DNA from: Sphingosinicella sp. CPCC 101087
GTDB lineage: Bacteria; Pseudomonadota; Alphaproteobacteria; Sphingomonadales; Sphingomonadaceae
Direction of reading: 5' to 3'
Length of the DNA: 64,000 nucleotides
NCBI RefSeq assembly: GCF_004151485.1
Contig: NZ_SBFF01000010.1
Span: forward strand, 124,352 to 188,351
The notes beneath the pieces are model-generated. The model was not told the DNA's origin. It made no database searches and was given only the letters and a program-made list of their open reading frames with translations. The position numbers were made by a program, and so were the translations under genes. Shown here piece after piece: positions 9,249 to 18,298 of this stretch (position 1 is its first letter; each line of letters opens with the position of its first letter).

Positions 9249-10469
9249 TCAGGCGATTGCCGCCTGTTTCTCCTCGGCGATCCGATCGAGCTCGGCGCGG
9301 CTCTTCTTCTCTGCGGCAGATTTGAGCTGGCCGCAGGCGGCCATGATGTCGCGGCCGCGCGGCCGTCGGATTGGGGCGCTGATTCCGGCTTCGAAGACGA
9401 TGTCTGAGAAACGACGGACCCGCTCGTCGGACGAGCATTCATACGCCGCCCCCGGCCAGGGATTGAACGGGATGAGGTTCACCTTCGCTGGAAGACGATA
9501 TTTCCGGATCAACCGGACGAGTTCGCGTGCGTCCTCGTCGCTGTCATTCTTGTCCTTCAGCATCACATATTCGAAGGTGATGCGGCGCGCATTGTTCGCG
9601 CCGGGATAAGCGGCGCAGGCCGCCAGCAGCTCCTCTATGCCGTACTTTCGGTTGAGGGGGACGATCTCGTCGCGAACTTCCTTCGTGACGGCGTGCAGCG
9701 AAACGGCGAGATTGACGCCGATTTCCTCGCCCGCGCGCGCCATCATCGGCACGACGCCCGAGGTGGATAAAGTGATGCGTCGACGCGACAGCCCCAGGCC
9801 GTCGCCGTCCATCACGATCTTCAGGGCGTCTCGAACGTTGTCGAAATTGTAGAGCGGCTCGCCCATGCCCATCATCACGATGTTGGACAGCATACGGCCC
9901 TCCGGCTGAGACGGCCATTCGCCGAGCGAGTCCCGGGCGAGCATCACCTGACCGACGATCTCGCCCGCCGTCAGGTTGCGCACCAGCCGCATCGTGCCGG
10001 TGTGGCAGAAACGGCAGTTGAGGGTGCAGCCGACCTGGCTCGACACGCACAGGGTGCCACGATCGGCGTCAGGGATGAACACCATCTCGAAATCGTGACC
10101 GTCGCGCGTCCGGAGCAGCCATTTCCGGGTCCCGTCGGTCGACACGAGCTCGGTCACCACCTCCGGCCGGCCGATCGTGAAACGCTCGGCCAGCCACGCG
10201 CGCTGGGGTTTGGCGATGTCGCTCATCGTCACAAAGTCGCGCATCCCCCTATGGTAGATCTGGTGCCAGATCTGCTTGGCGCGCAGCTTGGCCTGCCGCT
10301 GGTCCAGCCCCGCCGCCTCGAATGCGGCCGCTATGTCGTTGCGGGAGAGACCGACCAGATCCGGGCGCGGGTCGGCGTCCGCCGCCACGGGGCGGGGTAC
10401 GGGAACCGGATCCACATGTCCGGGGATGGGCATCGGCGCTGTCATAGGACCGTCCATGTAAGGCGGCAT
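9249..10469 (-). CDS. rlmN: 23S rRNA (adenine2503-C2)-methyltransferase RlmN
   Basis: A 406-residue radical-SAM methyltransferase that methylates A2503 of 23S rRNA and A37 of some tRNAs. The CxxxCxxC iron-sulfur motif is at C148, C152 and C155 ([12 protein letters not shown]). The methyl-carrying cysteine lies near residue 379 in [21 protein letters not shown] and [10 protein letters not shown] are further family marks. The N-terminal 38 residues are proline-rich and may not all be translated; internal ATGs at residues 5, 9 and 13 are alternative starts. All catalytic residues are present, and a conserved housekeeping role is expected. Confidence 0.95.
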   Translation of the reverse strand: MPPYMDGPMTAPMPIPGHVDPVPVPRPVAADADPRPDLVGLSRNDIAAAFEAAGLDQRQAKLRAKQIWHQIYHRGMRDFVTMSDIAKPQRAWLAERFTIGRPEVVTELVSTDGTRKWLLRTRDGHDFEMVFIPDADRGTLCVSSQVGCTLNCRFCHTGTMRLVRNLTAGEIVGQVMLARDSLGEWPSQPEGRMLSNIVMMGMGEPLYNFDNVRDALKIVMDGDGLGLSRRRITLSTSGVVPMMARAGEEIGVNLAVSLHAVTKEVRDEIVPLNRKYGIEELLAACAAYPGANNARRITFEYVMLKDKNDSDEDARELVRLIRKYRLPAKVNLIPFNPWPGAAYECSSDERVRRFSDIVFEAGISAPIRRPRGRDIMAACGQLKSAAEKKSRAELDRIAEEKQAAIA

Positions 10470-10512
10470 CGGCGGAAATCCAGCCGGCCGCGGCTCGACA
10501 CACTGTCGGGCC

Positions 10513-11118
10513 CTACTCGACGACCGACTCCCGACCCTCGATCAGCTCGGCGATCCGGCCCTGAGGCACGGCGGCCGCGATCGGCGCGCCGCAGCCAGGA
10601 TGGTGAGGGGCTCCGGAAACAAGACCTCTCAAGACGCGCGAGGACATGCCGTGCATCACGACAAGCCGCGGCAACGTGCGGTGACGATGATCATCGAGCC
10701 AAGACTGCAGCCGCAGCGCAATCTCGTCATACCATTCTCCGCCCGGCGGGCGGCGGGTGAAGAGGCCCGTCGCCGGGTCGATCAAAGGTCCGGCTTTGGC
10801 CGCCACCTCCTCATAGAAGCGCCCACTCCACTCCCCCATGTGAATCTCCGCGAGCCGGTCGTCCAGCTGCGCGGTATGCCAATCGAGCTCGAGATGCTCG
10901 GCGACGATGGCCAGCGTCTGCTGCGCGCGGCCCGCCGGCGACGACCAGAGCTCGAGTTCGGGACGCCGGCCGAGACGGCGGCGGAGCGCCGCGCCCATCG
11001 CGTCGGCCTGGGCGAAGCCCGCGCGGGTGAGCGGGGTGTGGAGCACGTCGCCCTGCATGCGCGCGGCGGAATTGAACACGGTCTCGCCATGGCGCGCGAT
11101 ATAGAAGATCCGCGCCAT
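10513..11118 (-). CDS. Histidine phosphatase (phosphoglycerate-mutase-like)
   Basis: A 201-residue protein of the histidine phosphatase superfamily. The catalytic ARHGETVF motif has its phospho-accepting histidine at residue 10, and the second histidine is in [14 protein letters not shown] near residue 155; EIHMGEWSG carries the usual acidic proton donor region. Members hydrolyse or transfer phosphate from small phosphorylated metabolites; the substrate here is not evident. The start overlaps the stop of the upstream IalB-like gene by one base (TGATG), so the two are translationally coupled. Confidence 0.85.
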   Translation of the reverse strand: MARIFYIARHGETVFNSAARMQGDVLHTPLTRAGFAQADAMGAALRRRLGRRPELELWSSPAGRAQQTLAIVAEHLELDWHTAQLDDRLAEIHMGEWSGRFYEEVAAKAGPLIDPATGLFTRRPPGGEWYDEIALRLQSWLDDHRHRTLPRLVVMHGMSSRVLRGLVSGAPHHPGCGAPIAAAVPQGRIAELIEGRESVVE

Positions 11119-11603
11119 CAGCCGCGGCTGGCGCAGGCGAGCGCTGCGGCGTCCATGGCCGTGGCGGCGCCCCGCAGCCGATAATGGTCGCGGACCAGCA
11201 GTCCCCGGCTCGATCGCGTCTCGACCACCATGTCGATGCCGGTGCGCATCGCCGCGATGATCTCGTCATCCGCGCGTTCGTCCGGCGCCCAGGCATCGCG
11301 GCCGCCGCCTCTCAGCTGGAAGCTGCGGCCGTCGATCCGCAGCAGGACTGCCGAGCCCTGGCGTTTTTCGCGGCTGAGGCGGACGTGGACCTGTCCGCTG
11401 ATGCGCCGGCCCGGCCAATGTCCGATCGCGACGAACGGGCGCAATGCCTCCCGGGCGGGGCTGCGGAAGGGCTCGGAAATGGCGTAGCACCGGCCGCCGC
11501 CGCTGAACGCGCCCCACATTCCGAAGATTCCCAGCGACTGTTGCTGCGCTGCAGCAGGGGTCGCCATGATCAGGAAAAGAAAGAGAAACTTCTTGGCTTG
11601 CAT
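11118..11603 (-). CDS. IalB-like periplasmic protein
   Basis: A 161-residue protein with a clear N-terminal signal peptide (KKFLFLFLIMATPAAA, cleavage expected after about residue 19). The mature part contains GMWGAFSGGGRCYAISEP and FVAIGHWPGRRISGQVHVRL, which resemble the invasion-associated-locus-B family of alphaproteobacteria. Those proteins are exported and their biochemical role is not established. The start ATG at 11603 is the one that creates the signal peptide; the frame stays open upstream but has no signal and is antisense to the outer-membrane protein gene. It faces that gene across a 150-base spacer. Confidence 0.65.
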   Translation of the reverse strand: MQAKKFLFLFLIMATPAAAQQQSLGIFGMWGAFSGGGRCYAISEPFRSPAREALRPFVAIGHWPGRRISGQVHVRLSREKRQGSAVLLRIDGRSFQLRGGGRDAWAPDERADDEIIAAMRTGIDMVVETRSSRGLLVRDHYRLRGAATAMDAAALACASRG

Positions 11604-11753
11604 GCGCGCCTGCTGGTCGCTCCGTGGTGGCGCTCCGGCCCGGGGGAAGCCCGTTTCGGCGTCGTTAATGAAACATTTCACAGGGCCGCGCGTGGGAGGC
11701 GCGTCCTCCAGACCCGAAACAGGGGTCATCAGTAGAATAGGGAGTTTGTTTTT

Positions 11754-12335
11754 ATGCGTAAGTATCTTTTCGCGATGATCCTCGCCACCACCGCCGCTAC
11801 CCCGGCCCTGGCGCAGGACAGCGCGCCCTTCTCCGGGCTGCGGACCGAAGGGATCATCGGGTACGATACCACCGACGTCGAAGGCGAGAATAGCGACGGC
11901 ATCACTTATGGCGCCCAGATCGGCTACGACGTCCAGACTCGTGGCGCGGTATTCGGCGTGGAAGGCGAGATCGCCGATTCGACCATCGACGAGTGTGTGC
12001 AGGATGTCGATGTCACGGGCGACCAGCTCTGCGTCGAGGCCGGCCGCGACCTCTATATCGGTGGCCGCGTCGGCGCCGCGGTCAGCCCACGTGTCCTCGT
12101 CTACGGCAAAGCCGGCTACACCAATGCCCGGGTGAGAACCGACTATGAGGATGGAACGGACAGCGATACGCTGGACTTCAGCGTAGGCGAGAATCTCGAC
12201 GGCGTGCGCGTCGGCGGCGGTGTCGAGTTCGCTGTCGGACCGAACAGCTATGCCAAGACCGAGTATCGCTACTCGAATTACGAGCAGGGCTTCGACCGGC
12301 ACCAGGTCGTTGCCGGATTCGGCTTCCGCTTCTGA
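11754..12335 (+). CDS. Outer-membrane beta-barrel protein
   Basis: A 193-residue small porin-like protein. It starts with a signal peptide (about residues 1-20, ending TPALA) and continues with alternating polar/hydrophobic strands of an eight-stranded barrel: YGAQIGYDVQT, RDLYIGGRVGAAV, LVYGKAGYTNARV, SYAKTEYRYSNY. It ends HQVVAGFGFRF, with the terminal phenylalanine required for outer-membrane assembly. Such proteins are common in Sphingomonadales and give structural or adhesive functions rather than large pores. Two cysteines near residues 81 and 93 could form a loop disulfide. An AGGGAG ribosome site precedes the ATG, and a strong intrinsic terminator follows. Confidence 0.82.
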   Translation: MRKYLFAMILATTAATPALAQDSAPFSGLRTEGIIGYDTTDVEGENSDGITYGAQIGYDVQTRGAVFGVEGEIADSTIDECVQDVDVTGDQLCVEAGRDLYIGGRVGAAVSPRVLVYGKAGYTNARVRTDYEDGTDSDTLDFSVGENLDGVRVGGGVEFAVGPNSYAKTEYRYSNYEQGFDRHQVVAGFGFRF

Positions 12336-12362
12336 TCGTTTCGATCGCAGCTGGCGGATATG

Positions 12363-12393
12363 GGGCCGGGGCGGCGACGCTCCGGCCCTTTTT
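12363..12393 (+). terminator. Intrinsic terminator after outer-membrane protein gene
   Basis: An 11-base-pair GC-rich stem (GGGCCGGGGCG pairing with CGCTCCGGCCC, one G-T wobble) with a four-base GCGA loop is followed directly by TTTTT. It sits 27 bases after the outer-membrane protein stop and would insulate dnaN from that transcript. Confidence 0.9.
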
Positions 12394-12593
12394 ATCGATA
12401 CAACCACTGGCGGGCGCTGTTCCCGCCGCTATAACCTACCGCTGATCGCCCATGATCGGTGCGCAGGTGCGCCGATCGGGGCGTGAATCAGGATCTCGAA
12501 TCGCGCGAGACCAGGATTCGCGTTGCGGGCGCTCCCGCCTGCGGCGATGTTGGTCTGGCGAACCGGAAAATTGCGGGCAGGCAGGGGTATTCG

Positions 12594-13706
12594 ATGAAGG
12601 CGACGATCGAGCGGGCGACGCTTCTCAAGGGACTGGGCCACGTTCATTCGGTGGTCGAGCGCAGGAACACGATCCCGATCCTGTCCAACGTGCTGATCGA
12701 AGCGGAGGAGGCGGCCGGGCTGAGGCTGATGGCCACCGATCTCGATCTCCAGATCAACGAGACCGTGGAGGCCAACGTCACCGAGTCCGGGGCAACCACG
12801 GTGCCGGCGCACACTCTGTTCGAGATCGTCCGCAAGCTGCCCGAAGGGTCTCAGGTCGAGCTGATCGCCGCCGAGGGGCGAATGCAGGTCAATGCCGGCC
12901 GCGCCCGCTTCACCCTCGCCACCCTCCCGCGCGACGACTTCCCGATCATCGCCGAAGGCGAGCTGCCGACGCGCTTCGAGCTTCCGGCCGCGACACTGCG
13001 GCAGATCATCGATAAGACGCGCTTCGCCATATCCACCGAAGAGACCCGCTATTATCTCAACGGAATCTACGTGCACGTGTCGGATGACGCGCAGCCGGTG
13101 CTCAAGGCGGCGGCGACCGACGGACACCGGCTGGCGCGGGTGACGGTGCCACGTCCCGAAGGGGCGCAGGGCATGCCCGGGGTGATCATTCCGCGCAAAT
13201 GCGTCGGCGAGCTGCGCAAGCTGCTCGACGAGGTCGACGGCAGCGTCCAGCTGTCTCTCTCCGATTCGAAGATCCGCTTCGGGCTCGGCAATGCAGTGCT
13301 GACGTCGAAGCTGATCGACGGAACCTTTCCCGACTATAGCCGGGTGATCCCGACCGCGAACGACAAGTTGCTCAAGCTGGACCCGCGCGGCTTCGAGGAA
13401 GGCGTCGACCGCGTCTCGACAATCGCCAGCGAGCGGACCCGAGCCGTAAAGATGGCGCTCGACCGCGATCGTGTCACCCTGTCGGTGAGCTCGCCGGAGA
13501 ACGGCACGGCTTCCGAGGAAGTTCCCGCCGATTATGCGTCCGACGGGTTCGAGATCGGCTTCAACGCCCGCTATCTGCTCGACATATTGGGGCAGATCGA
13601 AGGCGACACCGTCGAGGTTCACCTTGCCGACGCGGCCGCCCCGACCCTGCTCCGGGAGAATGACAAGGCCCCGGCTCTGTACGTCCTCATGCCGATGCGG
13701 GTTTAG
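12594..13706 (+). CDS. dnaN: DNA polymerase III beta subunit (sliding clamp)
   Basis: A 370-residue beta clamp, the ring-shaped processivity factor of the replicative polymerase. The N-terminus MKATIERATLLKGLGHVHSV and segments RNTIPILSNVLIEA, RYYLNGIYVHV and the C-terminal ALYVLMPMRV are typical; the last residues form part of the partner-binding pocket. The length is standard, with three clamp domains of about 120 residues each. The start at 12594 is chosen because it matches the family N-terminus; the frame extends 45 codons upstream without clamp-like sequence. In this window dnaN is not next to dnaA, as is common in alphaproteobacteria, so its presence does not mark an origin here. Confidence 0.96.
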   Translation: MKATIERATLLKGLGHVHSVVERRNTIPILSNVLIEAEEAAGLRLMATDLDLQINETVEANVTESGATTVPAHTLFEIVRKLPEGSQVELIAAEGRMQVNAGRARFTLATLPRDDFPIIAEGELPTRFELPAATLRQIIDKTRFAISTEETRYYLNGIYVHVSDDAQPVLKAAATDGHRLARVTVPRPEGAQGMPGVIIPRKCVGELRKLLDEVDGSVQLSLSDSKIRFGLGNAVLTSKLIDGTFPDYSRVIPTANDKLLKLDPRGFEEGVDRVSTIASERTRAVKMALDRDRVTLSVSSPENGTASEEVPADYASDGFEIGFNARYLLDILGQIEGDTVEVHLADAAAPTLLRENDKAPALYVLMPMRV

Positions 13707-13756
13707 GCCGTCGCACTTGGCGTCGCTCGTTGCGCTCCCTACATTGACTCCGAAGG

Positions 13757-13783
13757 GGCCCGCCTGCTAGGCGCGCGGGCCTT
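13757..13783 (+). terminator. Weak hairpin between dnaN and rpoZ
   Basis: GGCCCGC pairs with GCGGGCC across an 11-base loop, followed by only two thymines. It may attenuate or terminate transcription after dnaN, but the thymine tract is poor and the call is tentative. Confidence 0.35.
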
Positions 13784-13814
13784 CCCGCAAGCCTGAATTT
13801 CATGGAGCTGCCGT

Positions 13815-14159
13815 ATGGCGCGCGTTACCGTCGAAGATTGTGTCGACAAGATCCCCAATCGCTTCGAGCTGGTCCTGCTCTCCGCCCAGCGTGCCCGCCA
13901 GATATCGGGCGGTGCCGAGCTGACCATCGATCGCGACCGGGACAAGAACCCCGTCGTCGCGCTTCGCGAAGTCGCCGAGGAGACGGTGAAGCCCAAGGAG
14001 TTGGAGGAAGCCCTGATCGGCAGTCTGCAGCGGGTTCAGGTCGACGAGGACGATGTCGCGGACGAGGTCGGCTCGATCAGCGCGTCGGCGGAAGCGCTCC
14101 GCCTGACGGCGGCCGCGCCGCAACGCAACAACAATGCGGGTGGCGACTACGAAGGCTAG
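13815..14159 (+). CDS. rpoZ: RNA polymerase omega subunit
   Basis: A 114-residue omega subunit. The N-terminus [20 protein letters not shown] and the RARQI...[13 protein letters not shown] segments are diagnostic. Omega helps assemble the beta-prime subunit and, in many proteobacteria, forms part of a (p)ppGpp binding site on RNA polymerase. The C-terminal 35 residues are low-complexity and variable as usual. The bifunctional (p)ppGpp synthetase/hydrolase lies about 1.1 kb downstream, a common association of the two genes. Confidence 0.96.
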   Translation: MARVTVEDCVDKIPNRFELVLLSAQRARQISGGAELTIDRDRDKNPVVALREVAEETVKPKELEEALIGSLQRVQVDEDDVADEVGSISASAEALRLTAAAPQRNNNAGGDYEG

Positions 14160-14279
14160 ATCTGCTTCGCACTGGAACCATAAGCGAATATCTATGCTGC
14201 CGCAGGACTTGGCGTAACGACTTCTTGTGTGATACGTGCGATTCGTGCGATGCGAATAAGACAACAGGGAGGCAATGAA

Positions 14280-14516
14280 GTGATCGCTCGTAAGTTGATG
14301 ACCGTTTCCGCGGCGGCGGCCTTGGCGCTTGCGCCAACCGTCGCCTACAGCGCGGCCCCGGCGGCCCGCGCAGGCGCTGACATGGGGGATGTGAGCGAGC
14401 TTGCCGGCGGCCGGTCCGCTCAGATGGCTTTGGGTTTTCTCGTGCTCCTGGCGATCCTTTTGGTGACCCTTGGCGGCGACGACGAGGGACCGAACAACCC
14501 GCCGGTCAGCCCGTAG
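14280..14516 (+). CDS. Small exported or membrane protein, unknown function
   Basis: A 78-residue protein beginning at GTG 14280, chosen because an AGGGAGG ribosome site lies seven bases upstream. It has a basic N-terminus, an alanine-rich signal-like segment (about residues 7-30), a short spacer, then a hydrophobic helix (about 50-65, ALGFLVLLAILLVTLGG) and an acidic, proline-rich tail. Similar short proteins recur in Sphingomonadales, but I know of no assigned function. A hairpin terminator follows, so it is probably a monocistronic unit. Confidence 0.65.
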   Translation: MIARKLMTVSAAAALALAPTVAYSAAPAARAGADMGDVSELAGGRSAQMALGFLVLLAILLVTLGGDDEGPNNPPVSP

Positions 14517-14544
14517 CACCGACCGGACAGAGGTAAGATCGATC

Positions 14545-14580
14545 GGGTCGCGGCCTTCCAGCCGCGGCCCGCGTCGTTTT
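14545..14580 (+). terminator. Hairpin terminator after small membrane protein gene
   Basis: GGGTCGCGGC pairs with GCCGCGGCCC (one T-G wobble) around a six-base CTTCCA loop, followed after six bases by TTTT. It lies 28 bases past the small protein stop and just before the convergent HxlR gene, so it probably ends the plus-strand transcript. Confidence 0.7.
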
Positions 14581-14611
14581 GGCCCGGTTCAATCCAACCT
14601 TCTTTTCGGCT

Positions 14612-15088
14612 TCACTTCGATTCAGGCTTTGCCGGCACTTCCGCCCGGTCGATCCACTCGAGCTCATCGAGGTTCAGTGCTCGGCCGTCCGACGATCGAA
14701 CGCACATCGCCGCAATCGGCTGACGGCTGTATCGATCGACCAGCACCGGATTGCTGGGCTTTCCCGAGACCCACCGCTCGCCCCATTGGCGCAGCGAGAG
14801 CAGCACCGGCAGGAGATCCTGTCCCTTCTCGGTCAGGCGATAGGAAACCTTTCGGCGGTCGGACGGGTCCGGCACGCGCTCCATGATCTCATTCTCCACC
14901 AGGCGGACGAGCCGGTTGGAGAGGATGTTGCGGGCGATGCCGAGCGTCGTCTGGAACTCTTCGAAATGATGGAGGCCGTTGAACGCGCCTCGCAGGATCA
15001 GAAACGACCAGCGCTCTCCCACCGCCTCGAGCGCAGCGGCTATCGAGCATTGGCGAAGCAGCTCGCGGTGCCGTTCCAAATCCAGCAT
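14612..15088 (-). CDS. HxlR family transcriptional regulator
   Basis: A 158-residue winged-helix regulator. The N-terminal CSIAAALEAVGERWSFLILR matches the first conserved block of the HxlR family, and RNILSNRLVRLVENEIMERV is the recognition-helix region; DRRKVSYRLTEKGQDLLPVL is the wing. HxlR proteins are small dimers that sense redox state or small ligands. The C-terminal 45 residues form an additional arm. The gene is divergent from the rel/spo gene, and a nine-base direct repeat (CAGTTGCAA) lies twice in that interval, a candidate operator. Confidence 0.85.
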   Translation of the reverse strand: MLDLERHRELLRQCSIAAALEAVGERWSFLILRGAFNGLHHFEEFQTTLGIARNILSNRLVRLVENEIMERVPDPSDRRKVSYRLTEKGQDLLPVLLSLRQWGERWVSGKPSNPVLVDRYSRQPIAAMCVRSSDGRALNLDELEWIDRAEVPAKPESK

Positions 15089-15138
15089 GATCCGATCCTA
15101 CCCCCTTTCACTTCAAGAGGATATGGCGCACCGACTTC

Positions 15139-15249
15139 CAGTTGCAAACGGAAACGGGAGGCGCTCGCGCGGTCGCGGACGGGCTCCGGAAGAGCGGATT
15201 CGAGCGAAGCGGGCCCGGACCGCAACCTGCCGTTCGTTTTCAGTTGCAA
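15139..15249. promoter_or_regulatory. Two CAGTTGCAA direct repeats between HxlR gene and rsh
   Basis: The nine bases CAGTTGCAA occur at 15139-15147 and 15241-15249, each followed by a purine-rich AACG or GCG. Each contains the palindromic core TTGCAA. They lie upstream of the HxlR start and upstream of the rel/spo GTG start, so they could be regulator binding sites; this is inference from position and repetition only. Confidence 0.35.
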
Positions 15250-15279
15250 GCGCCCGGTCCCACACCCCATCTTGGTACC

Positions 15280-17370
15280 GTGCTGCGGCAGTATGAACTT
15301 GTGGAGAAGGTCAAGGGCTACGACCCGGACGCCGACGAGGCGCTGATCAATCGCGCCTACGTCTTCTCGATGAAGGCGCATGGCAGCCAGACGCGCGCGT
15401 CCGGCGACCCCTATTTCAGCCATCCGATCGAAGTAGCCGGGATTCTCACCGATCTGCGCCTGGACGACGAGACGATCGTCACCGCCATCCTTCATGACAC
15501 GATCGAGGACACGCTCGCCACGCCCGAGGAGATCCGCAAGCTGTTCGGCAAGAATGTTGCCCGGCTCGTGGACGGCGTCACCAAGCTTTCCAAGATCGAG
15601 GCGCAGAGCGAAAGCCAGCGCGCTGCGGAGAATCTGCGCAAGTTCCTGCTCGCCATGTCCACCGACATCCGCGTGCTGCTGGTGAAGCTCGCCGACCGGC
15701 TGCACAACATGCGCACCCTCCATTTCATCAAGGTCGGGGAGAAGCGCCGGCGAATCGCCCGCGAGACGATGGATATATATGCGCCGCTCGCCGAACGGAT
15801 CGGCATGTACGAATTCATGACCGAAATGCAGACCCTCGCCTTTCGCGAACTCGAGCCGGATGCCTATGAATCGATCACGCGACGGCTCGAGCGCCTCCAT
15901 CAAGGGGGCGGCGGCGACCTGATCGACAGGATCGGGCGGGGTATCAAGGCGCATCTCGAGGCCAACGGGGTGGAGGCCGAGGTGCAGGGCCGCGAGAAGC
16001 ATCCCTATTCGATCTGGCGCAAGATGGCGGAGCGCCATGTCAGCTTCGAGCAGCTGTCCGACGTCATGGCTTTCCGGGCCATCGTCGGTACCGTGGAGGA
16101 GTGCTACCGGACGCTGGGGCTCATCCATCAGCGCTGGCCGATGGTCCCGGGCCGTTTCAAGGACTTCATCTCGACTCCGAAGCGCAATGGCTACCGCTCG
16201 CTTCACACCACCATCATCCACGACGAGCAGATGCGGATCGAGATTCAGATTCGTACTCTTGAGATGCACGTCCAGGCCGAGCACGGACTGGCGGCGCACT
16301 GGGCCTACAAGGAAGGCAAGCTCGCCGCCAAGACGAAGCACCCCTGGATCAGCGACCTGGTCGAGATCCTCGAGCACGCCGCCACGGCGGAGGAACTGCT
16401 CGAGCATACCCGCATGGCGATGTATCAGGATCGGATCTTCGCCTTCACCCCGAAGGGCGAACTGATTCAGCTTCCCAAGGGCGCGACACCGATCGACTTC
16501 GCTTATGCCGTCCATACCGATCTCGGTGATCAGACCGTCGGCGCCAAGATCAACGGCCGGGTCATGCCCTTGCGCACGCCGCTCAACAATGGCGACCAGG
16601 TCGAGATCCTGGTCTCGAAGGCACAGCACCCCCAGCCCAGCTGGCTCAGCTACGTCGTCACGGGCAAGGCGCGAGCCAAGATCCGGCGCTGGGTCAAGTC
16701 CAAGGAGCGGGAAGAGACGGTCGCGCTCGGCCGCAAGATCTTCGACGAGATCGTCCAGCGCCTCCCGGCGCCGCTCGGCTGGGAGGCCATGACGGAAGCC
16801 CTCCGGCGCCTGCACCTGCCCGACGATGAGGGGCTGATGGAGGCGATCGCGCTGAAGCGGGTCGACGACGTCGCGGTCATGGAAGCGCTGATGCCCGGAT
16901 CGGCGACAAAGGACGGAGCCAAGCCGCCGCCGCAACGCGCCGCCATCTCGATCAAGGGGCTGACTCCGGGGGTCGCCTTCCAGCTCGCGGACTGCTGCCA
17001 TCCCGTTCCGGGCGATCGGATCGTGGGGCTGCGGCGCGAAGGCGAGGGGATCGAGGTCCACACGATCGGCTGCGAGAATCTCGCCAATGGCGTCGATGCC
17101 GACTGGGTGGACCTCGCATGGGGCGACGAAACGGACGGCGGGACGGCGCGCCTGTCGATCATCATCCGCAATCAGCCCGGATCGCTTGCGGTCATTGCCG
17201 GCATCCTCGGCAGCCATGGCGCCAACATCGTCAGCATGGACCAGACCGCGCGCGACGGCAGCTTTCACACCTTCCATCTCGATGTCGAGGTGCACGACCT
17301 TCAGCACCTCATGCGGATCCTCGCGGCCCTGAGGGCAACCGACGTCGTCTCCACAGCGGAGCGGATCTGA
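15280..17370 (+). CDS. rsh: Bifunctional (p)ppGpp synthetase/hydrolase (Rel/Spo homolog)
   Basis: A 696-residue long RSH protein controlling the stringent response. The hydrolase domain keeps the HD motif in ILHDTIEDT (about residues 71-79); the synthetase domain contains RFKDFISTPKRNGYRSLHTT and EIQIRT, the RFKD form being that of bifunctional enzymes rather than RelA. A TGS domain (IFAFTPKGELIQLPKGATPI), a conserved-cysteine region (LADCCHPVPGD) and a C-terminal ACT domain (LSIIIRNQPGSLAVIAGI) follow in the normal order. I chose the GTG at 15280 because VLRQYELVEKVK matches the usual N-terminus; no strong ribosome site is visible. It is probably the only long RSH in the genome, as in most alphaproteobacteria. 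Confidence 0.93.
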   Translation: MLRQYELVEKVKGYDPDADEALINRAYVFSMKAHGSQTRASGDPYFSHPIEVAGILTDLRLDDETIVTAILHDTIEDTLATPEEIRKLFGKNVARLVDGVTKLSKIEAQSESQRAAENLRKFLLAMSTDIRVLLVKLADRLHNMRTLHFIKVGEKRRRIARETMDIYAPLAERIGMYEFMTEMQTLAFRELEPDAYESITRRLERLHQGGGGDLIDRIGRGIKAHLEANGVEAEVQGREKHPYSIWRKMAERHVSFEQLSDVMAFRAIVGTVEECYRTLGLIHQRWPMVPGRFKDFISTPKRNGYRSLHTTIIHDEQMRIEIQIRTLEMHVQAEHGLAAHWAYKEGKLAAKTKHPWISDLVEILEHAATAEELLEHTRMAMYQDRIFAFTPKGELIQLPKGATPIDFAYAVHTDLGDQTVGAKINGRVMPLRTPLNNGDQVEILVSKAQHPQPSWLSYVVTGKARAKIRRWVKSKEREETVALGRKIFDEIVQRLPAPLGWEAMTEALRRLHLPDDEGLMEAIALKRVDDVAVMEALMPGSATKDGAKPPPQRAAISIKGLTPGVAFQLADCCHPVPGDRIVGLRREGEGIEVHTIGCENLANGVDADWVDLAWGDETDGGTARLSIIIRNQPGSLAVIAGILGSHGANIVSMDQTARDGSFHTFHLDVEVHDLQHLMRILAALRATDVVSTAERI

Positions 17371-17439
17371 GGCCGGGATCGTTTGCGGAAGAGGGCGCGC
17401 ACCCGCCCGGACCGGGTCAGCCGCCTCGCCCTCGCCAGC

Positions 17440-17461
17440 GGACGTTCGATCGCGAACGTCC
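17440..17461. repeat. Nine-base inverted repeat upstream of kynA
   Basis: GGACGTTCG and CGAACGTCC flank a four-base ATCG loop, 45 bases before the tryptophan dioxygenase start. There is no thymine tract, so an operator or mRNA leader hairpin is at least as likely as a terminator for the upstream gene. Confidence 0.5.
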
Positions 17462-17506
17462 GCAACGCTCATTTGCCGCGCCGGAGCGGCATGATAGACG
17501 CACGTC

Positions 17507-18298
17507 ATGACCGATCCCATGACCTACGGCCACTATCTCGGCCTCGATACGTTGCTTTCGTCCCAGCATCCGATCTCCGACCATCACGACGAGATGCTTT
17601 TCATCGTCATCCATCAGACCAAGGAACTGTGGCTCAAGCAGATCATCCATGAGCTAAGGCTGGCCATCGAGCTTGTGCGGCAGGACAAGCTGATCGAAGT
17701 TCACAAGAATCTCTCTCGCGTCTCGCGCATCCAGGCGGTGATGACGTCGAGCTGGGACATATTGTCGACGCTCACGCCGACCGACTATCTCACCTTCCGC
17801 GGCGTGCTCGGATCGTCGAGCGGCTTTCAATCCGCCCAGTTCCGCACCTTCGAGTATCTTCTCGGCCTGAAGGACTCGGGCCACCTGCGTCATCAACAGG
17901 AGGGGTCCGAGCCCCAGCGCATGCTCGCCGCAGCGCTGGCTGCGCCGAGCCTGTGGGATGAGGCTAATGCCGCGCTAAGCCGGAGCGGCTTCGCGCTGCC
18001 GGCCGAGGTGCTGGAGCGCGACTGGAGCCGCCCCTACGAGCCGAACGAGGCCGTCGAGGCAGCGTGGGCCCAGGTGTATCGCGACGTCGAGCGCCACTGG
18101 CCTCTCTATCAGCTGGCTGAGAAGCTGGTCGACGTGGACGATGCTTTGGCGATCTGGCGGCACAAGCATGTCGTGACGGTCGAACGGGTGATCGGTTTCA
18201 AGCGGGGTACCGGTGGGACGGCGGGCGTGTCCTATCTTCAATCGACCCTCTCGCGGCGGGCCTTTCCCGAACTTTGGAGTCTCAGGACCCAGCTGTGA
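17507..18298 (+). CDS. kynA: Tryptophan 2,3-dioxygenase
   Basis: A 263-residue haem dioxygenase that opens the indole ring of L-tryptophan to give N-formylkynurenine, the first step of the kynurenine route. Family blocks are DHHDEMLFIVIHQTKELWLK (about residues 25-44, with the active-site histidine), FRTFEYLLG and the C-terminal WRHKHVVTVERVIGFKRGTG, which contains the haem-ligating histidine, ending GTAGVSYLQSTL. The length fits bacterial enzymes. No other kynurenine-pathway gene is in the window. A hairpin with nine-base arms stands just upstream and could be a control site. Confidence 0.95.
   Translation: MTDPMTYGHYLGLDTLLSSQHPISDHHDEMLFIVIHQTKELWLKQIIHELRLAIELVRQDKLIEVHKNLSRVSRIQAVMTSSWDILSTLTPTDYLTFRGVLGSSSGFQSAQFRTFEYLLGLKDSGHLRHQQEGSEPQRMLAAALAAPSLWDEANAALSRSGFALPAEVLERDWSRPYEPNEAVEAAWAQVYRDVERHWPLYQLAEKLVDVDDALAIWRHKHVVTVERVIGFKRGTGGTAGVSYLQSTLSRRAFPELWSLRTQL

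Noticed and set aside
11604..12407. Upstream extension of the IalB-like frame on the minus strand
   Set aside because: It would add over 260 residues antisense to the outer-membrane protein gene and remove the signal peptide from the N-terminus.
12594..13706. Replication origin next to dnaN
   Set aside because: No dnaA gene, DnaA-box cluster or AT-rich unwinding region is visible nearby.
15040..17520. Long minus-strand open frame (826 codons) opposite rsh
   Set aside because: It mirrors the rsh gene; the translation is rich in Arg, Asp, Gly and His with no domain. High-GC genes often leave the antisense frame open.
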